From: CAUJGQ01 sp042408665 | Lineage (GTDB): Bacteria; Chloroflexota; Dehalococcoidia; CAUJGQ01 | Length of the DNA stretch: 20,228 bases | Reading direction: 5' to 3' | Assembly (NCBI GenBank): GCA_042408665.1 | Contig: JBHOQW010000227.1 | Span: 1-20,228 of the forward strand | Part shown: positions 6,144 through 13,671 of the stretch, one piece after another | How the letters are laid out: each line of letters begins with the position of its first letter | Position numbering within the stretch: the first letter of the stretch is position 1 | Position numbers and translations under genes: made by a program | The notes under the pieces: model-generated | Database searches by the model: none | What the model saw: only the letters and a program-made list of their open reading frames with translations | Told to the model about the DNA's origin: nothing

Positions 6144-9050
6144 ATGACCATCACCCTGACCATCAACGGGACATCGGTGAGCGTGCCGGAAGGGGCCACG
6201 GTGCTGGACGCGGTCAAGGCAGCGGGCGTCTACCTGCCGCACCTCTGCAAGGACCCGGACCAGCCGCCCATCGGCGCCTGCCGCACCTGCCTGGTGGATA
6301 TCGAGGGTGCGCGGCCGTATCCCGCCGCCTGTTACACCCCGGCGCGCGAGGGGATGGTGGTGCGCACGAACACGCCGGGCGTGGAGCGGGTGCGGCGCGG
6401 TGTGCTGGCGCTCACTTTGGGCATGGGCGCGCCCGTCCATTCCTCTCTGGCCACCACCAGCCCCAGCGAGCTGATGACGGCGGCGCGGGCGCACGGGCTG
6501 GACGGCGCCGCCGACGGTGACGGATTCTTGCGCACCCTGGCCCCCCGTCCCGCACGCAGCAGCGGGGTGGCCGAAGGGCGGGGTGAGGGCAGGAGGGGGC
6601 GTGCCGCCGATACCTCGAACCCGTTCTTTAACCTCACCCATGACGACTGCATCCTGTGCGGCCGCTGCGTGGTGGCCTGCCAGGACGTGCAGCACATCGG
6701 CGCCATCGCCATCGTCGGCCGGGGGACCGATGCGCACGTGGGCACCTTCATGGACCGGCCCTTGATCGAGTCCGTCTGCACCTCCTGCGGGCAGTGCGTC
6801 TCGGTCTGCCCCACGGGCGCCATCCTGCCCAAGTACGCGGACGCACCCCAGTCCCAGCCCGCGGCCACCCCGCCCGTGCAGGCGGAAGGAGACGGCGGAC
6901 GCTTCGCCCTGCCGGTGTTCGCCGCGCCGCTGGCCGGGCTGACCCGCACCGTGTCCTCCACCTGCCCCTACTGCGGCGTGGGCTGCGGTGTGGGCCTGCG
7001 CATCGACGGCGACAACCTCATCCGCTTCGTGGACGATCAGCCGGACAACAAGTCCAGCATGGGCATGCTGTGTGTCAAGGGCCGTTTCGGCACCACCTAC
7101 GTCCACCACCCGGACCGGCTCACCACGCCGCTCATCCGCCGCGAGGGCAAACTCGTGCCCTGCTCTTGGGATGAGGCGCTGGAGTACGTGGCGGACAAGT
7201 TCGTGCAATACCGTGGCGCCTTCGCCTCCTTCGCCTCGGCCAAGGGCACGAACGAAGATGGCTACGTCCAGCAGAAGTTCGTGCGCATGCTCATGGGCAC
7301 GAACAACATCGACCACTGCACGCGCCTGTGCCACTCGCCCTCCGTGGAGGCGATGCTCATCCAGCTCGGCTCCGGTGCGACGTCGAACTCCTACGAGGAC
7401 TACGAGCACGCCGGCTGCCTGCTGGTGGTAGGGTGCGACCCCTCGTCCAACCACCCCGTGATCGCGGCGCGGCTCCGGCGCGGCATCGTGGAAAACGGCG
7501 CCCGCCTTATTGTCGTCAACCCGCGCCGCATCGACCTGTGCGACTACACCGATCTCTGGCTGCGACCCTACCCCGGCACGGACGTGGCGCTGTTCAACGC
7601 CATGGCCAAGGTCATCCTCGAAGAGGACCTGTGGAACAAGGAGTTCGTGCGCACGCGCACCGAGGGCTTCGAGGAGTGGCTGGCCGTGGTGGGCAAGACG
7701 GACGTGGCCGAGGCGGCGCGGATGACGGGGGTGCCGGAGGAGCTGATCCGGCGCGCGGCGCGGCTGTACGCCCACCCGCCTAAGAACGGCTCCTGTCTCA
7801 TTTGGGGCATGGGCATCACCCAGCACACCAACGGCACCGCCAACGCGCACGCCCTCCTCAACCTGGCGCTGCTTACCGGGCAGATGGGATTCTTCGGCTC
7901 CGGCGTCTCCCCCCTGCGCGGCCAGAACAACGTCCAGGGCTGCGGCGACGCCGGCTGCATCCCGGACTCGCTGCCCGGCTACCAGGGCCTGGGGGACAGC
8001 GCGCGGGCCAGGTTCGAGGCGGCATGGGGTTGCCAGCTCCCGGCCGAGCAGGGCCTGCGCGCCACGGACATGATCGAGGAGGCCGCGGCCGGACGCATTA
8101 AAGCCATGTACATCGTGGGTGAGAACCCGCTGCTCTCCGAGCCAAACATCGCGCACGCCCGCGAGGCCATCGAACGGCTGGAGTTCCTGGTGGTGCAGGA
8201 CATCTTCCTGCACGAGACGGCGGAGCTGGCCCACGTGGTGCTCCCGGCCGCCGCCTTCGCCGAGAAGGACGGCACCTTCACCAACTCCGAGCGGCGTGTG
8301 CAGCTCGTGCGCAAGGCGATCGACCCGCCCGGCGAGGCGCGGCCGGACTGGGAGATCGTGTGCGACCTGGCCCGCCGCGTGGCGGTGCGCTTGGACCGCG
8401 ATCCGGAGCAGTTCCGCTACACCCACCCGTCCGAGATCTTTGCCGAGATGGCCCGCCTGTGGCCCAACCTGGCCGGCATCAGCTATGAGCGCCTGGAGCG
8501 GGAGGGTGGCATCCAGTGGCCCTGCCCGGCGACGGACCACCCGGGCACGCCGCGCATGTACGCCGAGTCGTTCCCGCGCGGCCTGGGCAAGTTCGTGCCG
8601 GTGGAGCAGGGTCCCCCCGCGGCGGAGCTGCCGGACCGGCGCTTCCCGCTCGTGCTCAACACCGGCCGCATGCTGTACCACTGGCACGGCGGCACCATCA
8701 CCCGGCACGTGGCCGGCCTGCTGGAGCGGGCGCCCCATGTGCCGGTGGCCGTCAACCCGGCCGACGCGGCCAAGTATGGCCTGGCCGATGGTGACGAGGT
8801 GGTCATCTCCTCTCGCCGCGGGGAGATGACGGCCGTGGTGTACGTCACCGAGGCGCAGCGCCAGGGCGAGGTGTTCGTGCCGTTCGTGCGCCTGGCCGAG
8901 CACGCCGCCAACTGGCTCACCAACAACGTCTACGACCCGAAGTCGCGCATCCCGGAGTACAAGGTGTGCGCCGTGCGCCTGGACAAACCGGGCGACGCGC
9001 GCGCCTGGCGGCGCGGCCGACGGATGGCACCACAACCGGTGGGCGATTGA
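6144..9050 (+). CDS. Formate dehydrogenase catalytic (molybdopterin) subunit with N-terminal Fe-S domains
   Basis: A 968-residue enzyme oxidising formate to CO2 at a bis-MGD molybdenum or tungsten centre. Residues 1-80 are a plant-type [2Fe-2S] domain (C35, C46, C49, C63). The NuoG-type His-Cys3 cluster expected next is absent: there is no Cys between 64 and 168. Two [4Fe-4S] ferredoxin motifs follow, C169-ILC-GRC-VVAC179 and C212-TSC-GQC-VSVC222, then the molybdopterin-proximal cluster C274-PYC-GVGC281...C310. CTRLCHSPSVEAM places Cys396 where FdhF-type enzymes have the metal-binding Sec or Cys, followed by His397, as in formate dehydrogenases. The C-terminal molydopterin-binding domain includes FPLVLNTGRMLYHWHGGT. 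The start is the ATG after AAGGGGGTG. A palindromic repeat is inserted at residues about 133-153. No accessory FdhD or Mo-cofactor gene is nearby. Confidence 0.92.
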   Translation: MTITLTINGTSVSVPEGATVLDAVKAAGVYLPHLCKDPDQPPIGACRTCLVDIEGARPYPAACYTPAREGMVVRTNTPGVERVRRGVLALTLGMGAPVHSSLATTSPSELMTAARAHGLDGAADGDGFLRTLAPRPARSSGVAEGRGEGRRGRAADTSNPFFNLTHDDCILCGRCVVACQDVQHIGAIAIVGRGTDAHVGTFMDRPLIESVCTSCGQCVSVCPTGAILPKYADAPQSQPAATPPVQAEGDGGRFALPVFAAPLAGLTRTVSSTCPYCGVGCGVGLRIDGDNLIRFVDDQPDNKSSMGMLCVKGRFGTTYVHHPDRLTTPLIRREGKLVPCSWDEALEYVADKFVQYRGAFASFASAKGTNEDGYVQQKFVRMLMGTNNIDHCTRLCHSPSVEAMLIQLGSGATSNSYEDYEHAGCLLVVGCDPSSNHPVIAARLRRGIVENGARLIVVNPRRIDLCDYTDLWLRPYPGTDVALFNAMAKVILEEDLWNKEFVRTRTEGFEEWLAVVGKTDVAEAARMTGVPEELIRRAARLYAHPPKNGSCLIWGMGITQHTNGTANAHALLNLALLTGQMGFFGSGVSPLRGQNNVQGCGDAGCIPDSLPGYQGLGDSARARFEAAWGCQLPAEQGLRATDMIEEAAAGRIKAMYIVGENPLLSEPNIAHAREAIERLEFLVVQDIFLHETAELAHVVLPAAAFAEKDGTFTNSERRVQLVRKAIDPPGEARPDWEIVCDLARRVAVRLDRDPEQFRYTHPSEIFAEMARLWPNLAGISYERLEREGGIQWPCPATDHPGTPRMYAESFPRGLGKFVPVEQGPPAAELPDRRFPLVLNTGRMLYHWHGGTITRHVAGLLERAPHVPVAVNPADAAKYGLADGDEVVISSRRGEMTAVVYVTEAQRQGEVFVPFVRLAEHAANWLTNNVYDPKSRIPEYKVCAVRLDKPGDARAWRRGRRMAPQPVGD
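6541..6600 (+). repeat. GC-rich palindromic repeat, copy B, inside the formate dehydrogenase gene
   Basis: CCCGTCCCGCACGC, then GGGGTGGCCGAAGGGCGGGG and TGAGG (6564-6588). The inner stem present in copy A has decayed. The 25-base right half differs by one base from the reverse complement of 13521-13545. It is translated as PRPARSS-GVAEGRGEGR in the linker between the [2Fe-2S] and [4Fe-4S] domains, in the same frame of the repeat as copy A. Confidence 0.75.
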
Positions 9051-9089
9051 GCCGCGGAGGCCGGCCGCGCCACGGGCCCAGAACGCAAA

Positions 9090-9120
9090 CCGGCCAGGGC
9101 CTGACATCGGCCCTGGCCGG
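9090..9120 (-). terminator. Terminator hairpin directly after tRNA-Pro
   Basis: A perfect 12-bp stem, CCGGCCAGGGCC (9090-9101) with GGCCCTGGCCGG (9109-9120), has a 7-base loop. On the minus strand it starts at the base after the tRNA CCA end and is followed by GTTTGCGTTC, a modest T-rich tail. It also lies 39 bases after the stop of the formate dehydrogenase gene and may slow convergent transcription, but has no T-run in that direction. Confidence 0.75.
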
Positions 9121-9197
<77 letters not shown>

Positions 9198-9229
9198 CAG
9201 ACAGAGATGCCCCTCACGGGGCTATCGCT

Positions 9230-9258
9230 AGTTTAGCAAACCGCCGCACCGTTGTCGA
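9230..9258 (-). promoter_or_regulatory. Promoter of tRNA-Pro
   Basis: On the minus strand, -35 TCGACA (9253-9258) and -10 TAAACT (9230-9235) are 17 bases apart. A start near 9223 would leave a 5' leader of about 26 nt before the mature tRNA end. Confidence 0.65.
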
Positions 9259-9317
9259 GTCGGGGGTGGACCGCCGCACGGCGGCACGGGGATTGGGGCA
9301 TGCCGGCCGCGCTCGCG

Positions 9318-9323
9318 TATACT
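9318..9323 (+). promoter_or_regulatory. -10 box giving a possibly leaderless transcript
   Basis: TATACT ends 6 bases before the ATG at 9330, so the predicted transcription start coincides with the start codon. The upstream TTGGGG (9293-9298) is a weak -35 at a long 19-base spacing. Confidence 0.5.
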
Positions 9324-9329
9324 GAGGGC

Positions 9330-9662
9330 ATGGGAGAGCCCGCACCACACGACCGGTACGCCGGGGTCAGCCCGCTGGCGCCCAAGGGCCCAGGGCACGA
9401 CCAGCGTCGCTGCCGCTTCCTCCTGCCCAACCCGGCGTTCGATCGCAGCGCCATCCCCGAAGGGGTAGACCGCACCCGCCTGCCCCTCTTCCTCTGCCTG
9501 GCTAAGGGCCGCCCCCTCATCAGTACGATGCGCAAGTGCAAATACTGCCGGGAGACAGGCCTGTGGTACCAGCCGCGTGAGGACAGCCCGGATGCCCTTC
9601 CCCTTCACACCGGTCCCTCGCCGCAACCGCCGCCGGCGCCGGCACCAGAACCGGGTCGGTGA
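9330..9662 (+). CDS. Small Cys-containing hypothetical protein (possible zinc knuckle)
   Basis: A 110-residue basic protein with C28, C56 and the pair C70-KY-C73 in MRKCKYCRETGLWYQPRED, ending in a Pro-rich tail (PSPQPPPAPAPEPGR). The KCKYC..TG phrase resembles small zinc-ribbon proteins. Third codon positions are almost all G or C across the whole frame, which supports translation from the ATG at 9330, 6 bases after a TATACT box, without a Shine-Dalgarno sequence. An internal ATG at 9528, just before RKCKYC, would give a 44-residue version and cannot be ruled out. The stop overlaps the GTG of the next gene (GTGA at 9659-9662), suggesting coupled translation. No function can be assigned. Confidence 0.55.
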   Translation: MGEPAPHDRYAGVSPLAPKGPGHDQRRCRFLLPNPAFDRSAIPEGVDRTRLPLFLCLAKGRPLISTMRKCKYCRETGLWYQPREDSPDALPLHTGPSPQPPPAPAPEPGR

Positions 9663-10063
9663 AGGACGCCGTTCAGGACGGGACGGGGATGGAACCCGCG
9701 TCGGAGATCACCGCCATCAGCGCCGTTACCCTGGCCACCCACGATATGGTCCGTGCCGTGCGCTTCTACCGCTCTCTCGGCTTCCCGCTCTTCTACGGCG
9801 GCGAGACGGCCGGCTTCACCAGCTTCCGCGTCGGCACCAGCTACTTGAACCTCATCGCCCAGCCGGCGGAGCGGCGCTGGTGCTGGTGGGGGCGCGTGAT
9901 CTTCTACGTCACGGATGTGGACGCCCTGTACCGGCGCGCCGTGGCGCTGGGACTACAGCCGCATGCGCCGCCTCGCGACGCCGAGTGGGGCGAGCGCTAC
10001 TTCCACCTCACCGACCCGGACGGCCACGAGCTGAGCTTCGCCCGCCCACTATCACCCGGGTAG
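9659..10063 (+). CDS. VOC-superfamily (glyoxalase-like) protein
   Basis: Up to 134 residues with one VOC module: ISAVTLATHDMVRAVRFYRS, then LGFPLFYGGETAG and FTSFRVGTSYLNLIAQ, then VIFYVTDVDALYRRAVALGL and the closing YFHLTDPDGHELSFARPL. The terminal motif keeps Glu (HELSF), unlike the first VOC protein in this window, so a metal site is possible. The substrate is unknown. The start is uncertain: GTG at 9659 overlaps the stop of the gene before it, while ATG at 9689 gives a length closer to the family norm but has only a G-rich stretch directly adjacent. The 3' end overlaps the convergent cysteine-dioxygenase-like gene by 12 bases. Confidence 0.85.
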   Translation: MKDAVQDGTGMEPASEITAISAVTLATHDMVRAVRFYRSLGFPLFYGGETAGFTSFRVGTSYLNLIAQPAERRWCWWGRVIFYVTDVDALYRRAVALGLQPHAPPRDAEWGERYFHLTDPDGHELSFARPLSPG

Positions 10064-10657
10064 CGCAGTGGGCCGGTGCGCGGCCGGCTCCACGGGCAGG
10101 GCCTCGCGCACGGTGCCGGCCACGGGGTCAAAGTAGCGCCGGGGGATGCGCGAGGTGTCGCGGCCGAACAGCACCAGCTCCCACACCGGGCCGCCCTCTC
10201 CCTGCTGGTTGTGGATGTCGTGCGGGCGGTCAAACCACCACACCACGTCGCCGGGGCCGGCCACATGCTCCGCCACCAGCCGCAGTCGCGCCCAACCGGG
10301 CACCTCGCCCGCGTCCAGGCGCTGCCAGCGCTGGTAGCGGTCGTGGCCGTCCACCACGCAGGCCACCCCCCAGCTCCCGTGGTCGTGCACGCCGGTCGGG
10401 CGCTCCGGGGAGAAGCGGGCTAGCGTGAGCGTCAGCCCCTCCGGCCCTTCGGAGTGCAGGACGCGGGAGGCGGAGACGCCGCCGTGCTTGGGCGCCAGCT
10501 CAACCGTCCGTAGCCAGGGCTCGCGCGCCAGGCGCCGCAGCAGCGCCCCAAGCGCCGCCAGGCCGGCGTCCGTCACCCCGTGCCGCGCCAGTACGGCCCG
10601 CGCCTCTGCGAACAGCCCCTCCAGTTGCGCCCTGTGTCGTTCGCCCCGTTCGTCCAC
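10052..10657 (-). CDS. Cysteine dioxygenase-like cupin protein
   Basis: A 201-residue protein with the double-stranded beta-helix of thiol dioxygenases, which use a three-His non-haem iron to oxidise a thiol to a sulfinate with O2. The metal motifs are GVHDHGSWGVACVVDG (H-x-H in the first cupin motif) and GDVVWWFDRPHDIHNQ (third His), followed by WELVLFGRDTSRIPRRYFDP. The N-terminal half is helical, as in cysteine dioxygenases. The substrate could be cysteine, 3-mercaptopropionate or another small thiol; the family also includes uncharacterised members. The GTG start at 10657 has GGGGGAG upstream, and a promoter lies at 10675-10703. It is transcribed divergently from the hydroxy-acid oxidase gene. 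Confidence 0.82.
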   Translation of the reverse strand: MDERGERHRAQLEGLFAEARAVLARHGVTDAGLAALGALLRRLAREPWLRTVELAPKHGGVSASRVLHSEGPEGLTLTLARFSPERPTGVHDHGSWGVACVVDGHDRYQRWQRLDAGEVPGWARLRLVAEHVAGPGDVVWWFDRPHDIHNQQGEGGPVWELVLFGRDTSRIPRRYFDPVAGTVREALPVEPAAHRPTALPG

Positions 10658-10674
10658 GGCCCACTCCCCCGGTC

Positions 10675-10703
10675 AGCATAGGCCCACGCGGCGGAGAGGA
10701 CAA
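10675..10703 (-). promoter_or_regulatory. Promoter of the cysteine dioxygenase-like gene
   Basis: Minus-strand TTGTCC (10698-10703), 17-base spacer, TATGCT (10675-10680). A start near 10668 leaves a short leader containing the GGGGGAG ribosome binding site. Confidence 0.55.
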
Positions 10704-10743
10704 CGGCAGCGCCATGGTCGGAAGCCGGGAAACGCGGTACGAT

Positions 10744-10785
10744 GCGCGGCGCGGACGCCAAGGCCGCGCGGACTTTTTGTTTTTG
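10744..10785 (+). terminator. Terminator-like hairpin in the leader of the hydroxy-acid oxidase gene
   Basis: GCGCGGC (10744-10750) pairs with GCCGCGC (10763-10769) across a 12-base loop, followed by GGAC and the T-rich run TTTTTGTTTTTG. This is the form of an intrinsic terminator. No plus-strand gene ends upstream, because the neighbour is divergent. It is therefore either a 5'-leader attenuator or the end of a short RNA. The ribosome binding site follows at once. Confidence 0.6.
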
Positions 10786-10798
10786 TTGGAGAAGGGCG

Positions 10799-11878
10799 AT
10801 GAACCAACCACGGCAAGAGGCGATGATGGGAACGGCCGTGGCCGCAACGGAGCCCGTCAACCTGGAGGAGTACGAGCCGCTGGCGCGGGCCACGTTGCCG
10901 CCGCACGTGTACGACTTCGTGGCCGGCGGCGCCGAGGACGAGCGCACGCTGGCCCGCAACCGCGCCGCCTTTGCCCGGTTGCTGCTCCGCCCGCGCGTCC
11001 TCACCGGCATCACGCAGCCCTCGCTGGCCACCACCGTGCTGGGCCAGCCGGTAGCCATGCCCGTGCTTCTGGCCCCCACCGGCGAGCACTGCCTGGTGCA
11101 CCCGGAGGGCGAGGCGGCCACGGCCCGCGCCGCGGGCGCCGCCGGTACGGTGCTGATCGTCAGCACCGCCTCCAGCCTGCCCCTGGAGGCGGTCGCCGCC
11201 GCCTCGGCTCTGCCGGGGCTCTGGTTCCAGCTCTACGCGCTGCAGAACCGCGACGTCACCGCGGCGCTGGTGCGCCGTGCGGCCGCGGCCGGCTACCGCG
11301 CCCTGGTCCTGACGGTGGACACGCCCGTGCTCGGCCGACGAGAGCGCGAGATCCGCTCCGGCTACGCTGTGCGTCGCGCCTTGCACCGCGGCAACTTCCC
11401 GGACGGCCGGGTACCGCTCCACGCCACCCTCACCTGGGACGACCTGGACTGGCTGCGCTCGCTCACGCCGCTGCCGCTGGTGGTGAAGGGGGTGATGCGC
11501 GGCGATGACGCCGCCCGTGCCGTCGCGCACGGCGCGGCCGCGGTGATCGTCTCCAACCACGGCGGCCGCCAGCTCGACGGCACGCCTGCCACCATCGAGG
11601 TGCTGGAGGAGGTGGTGCAGGCGGTGGCGGACCGGGCAGAGGTGTACTTGGACGGCGGCGTACGGCGCGGCACGGACGTGCTCAAGGCGCTGGCGCTGGG
11701 GGCACGCGCCGTCTGCATCGGTCGGCCTTATCTGTGGGGCCTGGCCGTGGCCGGCCAGGCCGGCGTGGAGCGCGTGCTGGCCCTGCTGCGCGAGGAGCTG
11801 GTCACGACCATGCACCTGGCCGGCTGCGCCGATGCGCAGAAGGTGTCGCGCGATCTGGTGACCTGGGGCCCGGGGTGA
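10799..11878 (+). CDS. FMN-dependent alpha-hydroxy-acid oxidase/dehydrogenase (lactate oxidase/glycolate oxidase family)
   Basis: A 359-residue TIM-barrel flavoprotein oxidising an L-2-hydroxy acid such as lactate or glycolate to the 2-keto acid. The start (VNLEEYEPLARATLPPHVYD then FVAGGAEDE) and PVLLAPTGEHCLVHPEGE match the family. WFQLYALQNRD and LVLTVDTPVLGRRERE supply substrate/FMN contacts. SNHGGRQLDG contains the catalytic base His254, with the following Arg binding the substrate carboxylate. EVYLDGGVRRGTDVLKALALGARA with IGRPYLWGLA is the phosphate-binding end. The ATG at 10799 is preferred because GGAGAAGGG lies just upstream; an in-frame ATG at 10742 would overlap the leader hairpin. 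Whether O2, a quinone or a cytochrome is the electron acceptor cannot be told. It is convergent with cca, 52 bases apart. Confidence 0.92.
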   Translation: MNQPRQEAMMGTAVAATEPVNLEEYEPLARATLPPHVYDFVAGGAEDERTLARNRAAFARLLLRPRVLTGITQPSLATTVLGQPVAMPVLLAPTGEHCLVHPEGEAATARAAGAAGTVLIVSTASSLPLEAVAAASALPGLWFQLYALQNRDVTAALVRRAAAAGYRALVLTVDTPVLGRREREIRSGYAVRRALHRGNFPDGRVPLHATLTWDDLDWLRSLTPLPLVVKGVMRGDDAARAVAHGAAAVIVSNHGGRQLDGTPATIEVLEEVVQAVADRAEVYLDGGVRRGTDVLKALALGARAVCIGRPYLWGLAVAGQAGVERVLALLREELVTTMHLAGCADAQKVSRDLVTWGPG

Positions 11879-11930
11879 ACGCTTTCCACGCTCGCCGGAG
11901 CGCTTCGCGCTGGGATGCGGGCCGCGCCGA

Positions 11931-13481
11931 TTACGGCCGTTCCGAAGCCGGCCCGAGCAGCGCCTCCAGGCGGGCGACCGCCTCGGCGGCGTCGCGAACG
12001 CCGGCGAGGTGGGCGAGGATCTGCGCGCGCGTGAGCTCGCGCTCGTCGCGCAGGCGGTTGGCGGCGCGGATGATGGCGCCGAAGGCCGGGCCGGGCGTGA
12101 GGCCTAGCGCGATCAGGTCCTGACCGCGGATCACGTCGGCGGGCGGGCCGTGGAGCACGTCCAACGCGGCGGCGCGCGCCCGCAGCCACTCCCCGATGGG
12201 GAAGCGATCGGGCAGGGTGAGCCGGCCGGTGGCCGCGTCACGGAAGAAGCCACGGCCGGCGTGGTCCGCCTCGGCCACCAGGACCAGCTCGGCGATGGTG
12301 GCGGGAACCAGGCGGGCGGCCAAGCGGCGCACGGCGCCGTCGCGCACGCGCTCGCCGCGCTCCGTCTCGGCCCGGTAGCTGCGCCGCGGCCAGGTGTGCT
12401 CGGCCACCAGGCGTGTGACCTTTTCCTGGCTACGGAGGTCCACCCCGATCTGGTCCAGGAAGCGGTCTGCGGGCTCCACGCCCGCCGCCTCGTGCCCACG
12501 CGCGGTGATGCGGCCGTCCTGCACCGCCGTGGTGGCCGGCTTGCCCAGGTCGTGGCAGAGGGCGGCCAGCATGAGCACAAGGGCCGCATCGTCCGCCAGG
12601 CCGTCGCGCACCCGGATCGCCGCCGCCTGGTCCACGGTCAGCAGCGTATGCGTCCAGACGTCGCCTTCCGGGTGCCAGGTAGGGTCCTGGGGCGTCTCCG
12701 GCAACGCCGCGAACTGCGGGTACAGGGCGTGGAACACGCCTAGCTCCATGCTCAGGCGCAGCCCGACCGACGGTGCCGGCGCCTGCAGGAGCAGCTTGCG
12801 CCACTCATCCAGAAAGCGCTCCCGGGGCAGCTCGCGCAGGCTGGGCACCATCGCCCGCATCACCCGCTTGCTGTCCTCGTCGGCGGTAAGGCCAAAACGC
12901 GCCGCGAACTGGAGCCCGCGCATCACGCGCAGGGGGTCATCGCCAAACCGCTCCGCGTCGGTCACGCGCAGCACGCGGGCCTGGAGGTCCCGATAGCCAC
13001 CGAAGGGGTCGAACAGCTCACCGGTGAGCGGGTCGGCGGCCATGGCGTTGATGGTGAAATCGCGCCGGCGGCAGGCCTCTTCCACGGGCATGAAGGGGTC
13101 CGTGTGCACGGCGAAGCCGCGGTGGCCGGGGCCGATCTTAGAGTCGCGCCGGGGCAGGGAGAGGTCGATCTCCACGCCCTCGGGCGCGCGCAGCTTGAGG
13201 ATGCCGAAGGCGGCGCCGACCTCGGAGACGGTACCGAAGCGGCGCGCCAGCTTGCGCAGGCGCTCGGGCGGCAGGCCGTAGACCTCCAGGTCGTAGTCCT
13301 TGGGAACACGACCGAGCAGCATGTCGCGCACGCAGCCGCCCACCAGCAGCGCGCGCCCGCCCGCATCCTTCACCGCCCGTGCGATGCGCAGCACCAGGTC
13401 GAAGGCGCGGGCATGCTCCTCGAGCCCCTGCGCACGCAATCGGGCAAGGTACTCCGTGCCGGCCGGCAGGACCCCGGTCAT
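11931..13481 (-). CDS. cca: CCA-adding-type tRNA nucleotidyltransferase with HD domain
   Basis: A 516-residue class II nucleotidyltransferase likely to add or repair the tRNA 3' CCA end. Head: LLVGGCVRDMLLG (residues 46-57) with KDYDLEVYG (D62, D64) and a third carboxylate in GVEIDLSLPRRDSK (D106). EACRRRDFTINAMA (135-148) is the family motif, and FGDDPLRVMRGLQFAARFG is the neck. An HD phosphohydrolase domain follows (HTLLTVDQAA ... ALCHDLGKPATT), as in E. coli-type Cca and related proteins. The start at 13481 is chosen because GGAG lies 6 bases ahead; the frame stays open to a start at 13526, but that extension runs towards a repeat. Poly(A) polymerase is the main alternative. It lies downstream of purA on the same strand, with a 190-base gap holding repeat copy C. 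Confidence 0.88.
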   Translation of the reverse strand: MTGVLPAGTEYLARLRAQGLEEHARAFDLVLRIARAVKDAGGRALLVGGCVRDMLLGRVPKDYDLEVYGLPPERLRKLARRFGTVSEVGAAFGILKLRAPEGVEIDLSLPRRDSKIGPGHRGFAVHTDPFMPVEEACRRRDFTINAMAADPLTGELFDPFGGYRDLQARVLRVTDAERFGDDPLRVMRGLQFAARFGLTADEDSKRVMRAMVPSLRELPRERFLDEWRKLLLQAPAPSVGLRLSMELGVFHALYPQFAALPETPQDPTWHPEGDVWTHTLLTVDQAAAIRVRDGLADDAALVLMLAALCHDLGKPATTAVQDGRITARGHEAAGVEPADRFLDQIGVDLRSQEKVTRLVAEHTWPRRSYRAETERGERVRDGAVRRLAARLVPATIAELVLVAEADHAGRGFFRDAATGRLTLPDRFPIGEWLRARAAALDVLHGPPADVIRGQDLIALGLTPGPAFGAIIRAANRLRDERELTRAQILAHLAGVRDAAEAVARLEALLGPASERP

Positions 13482-13520
13482 CCGCTTCTCCAGCACCGAG
13501 TGATGTGCGATGGGTCTGAC

Positions 13521-13652
13521 CCTCACCCCGCCCTTCGGGCACCCCTCGGCGAAGGCCGGGGCCCGTGCCTGAGTTTACCCCCGCTTCGCCGGTGGCCGGG
13601 CCGCTCCCGCGCGGGAGTGGGGCTAGGGGTGAGAGCCCGTCGGGGGTGAGGG
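13521..13652. repeat. GC-rich palindromic repeat, composite copy C, between purA and cca
   Basis: The left end CCTCACCCCGCCCTTCGGGC and ACCCC (13521-13545) is the inverted form of the copy B right half (24 of 25 bases). The right part holds the perfect 14-base palindrome CTCCCGCGCGGGAG (13604-13617), GGGGTGAG (13626-13633) and GGGGTGAGG (13643-13651). It fills most of the 190-base purA-cca gap, which otherwise holds only the cca ribosome binding site. Confidence 0.7.
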
Positions 13653-13671
13653 CTCGCTCGGCGCTCAGCAC

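Noticed and set aside
9271..9284. CCGCCG-CA-CGGCGG inverted repeat upstream of the tRNA promoter
   Set aside because: Short GC-only palindrome with a two-base spacer; no second copy or positional logic seen.
11899..11911. AGCGC-TTC-GCGCT hairpin between the convergent oxidase and cca genes
   Set aside because: Only 5 bp and no T-run on either strand, so not called as a terminator.
13482..13526. N-terminal extension of cca to a start at 13526
   Set aside because: The extension nears the repeat and lacks a ribosome site, while the start at 13481 has GGAG at proper spacing and a normal N-terminus.
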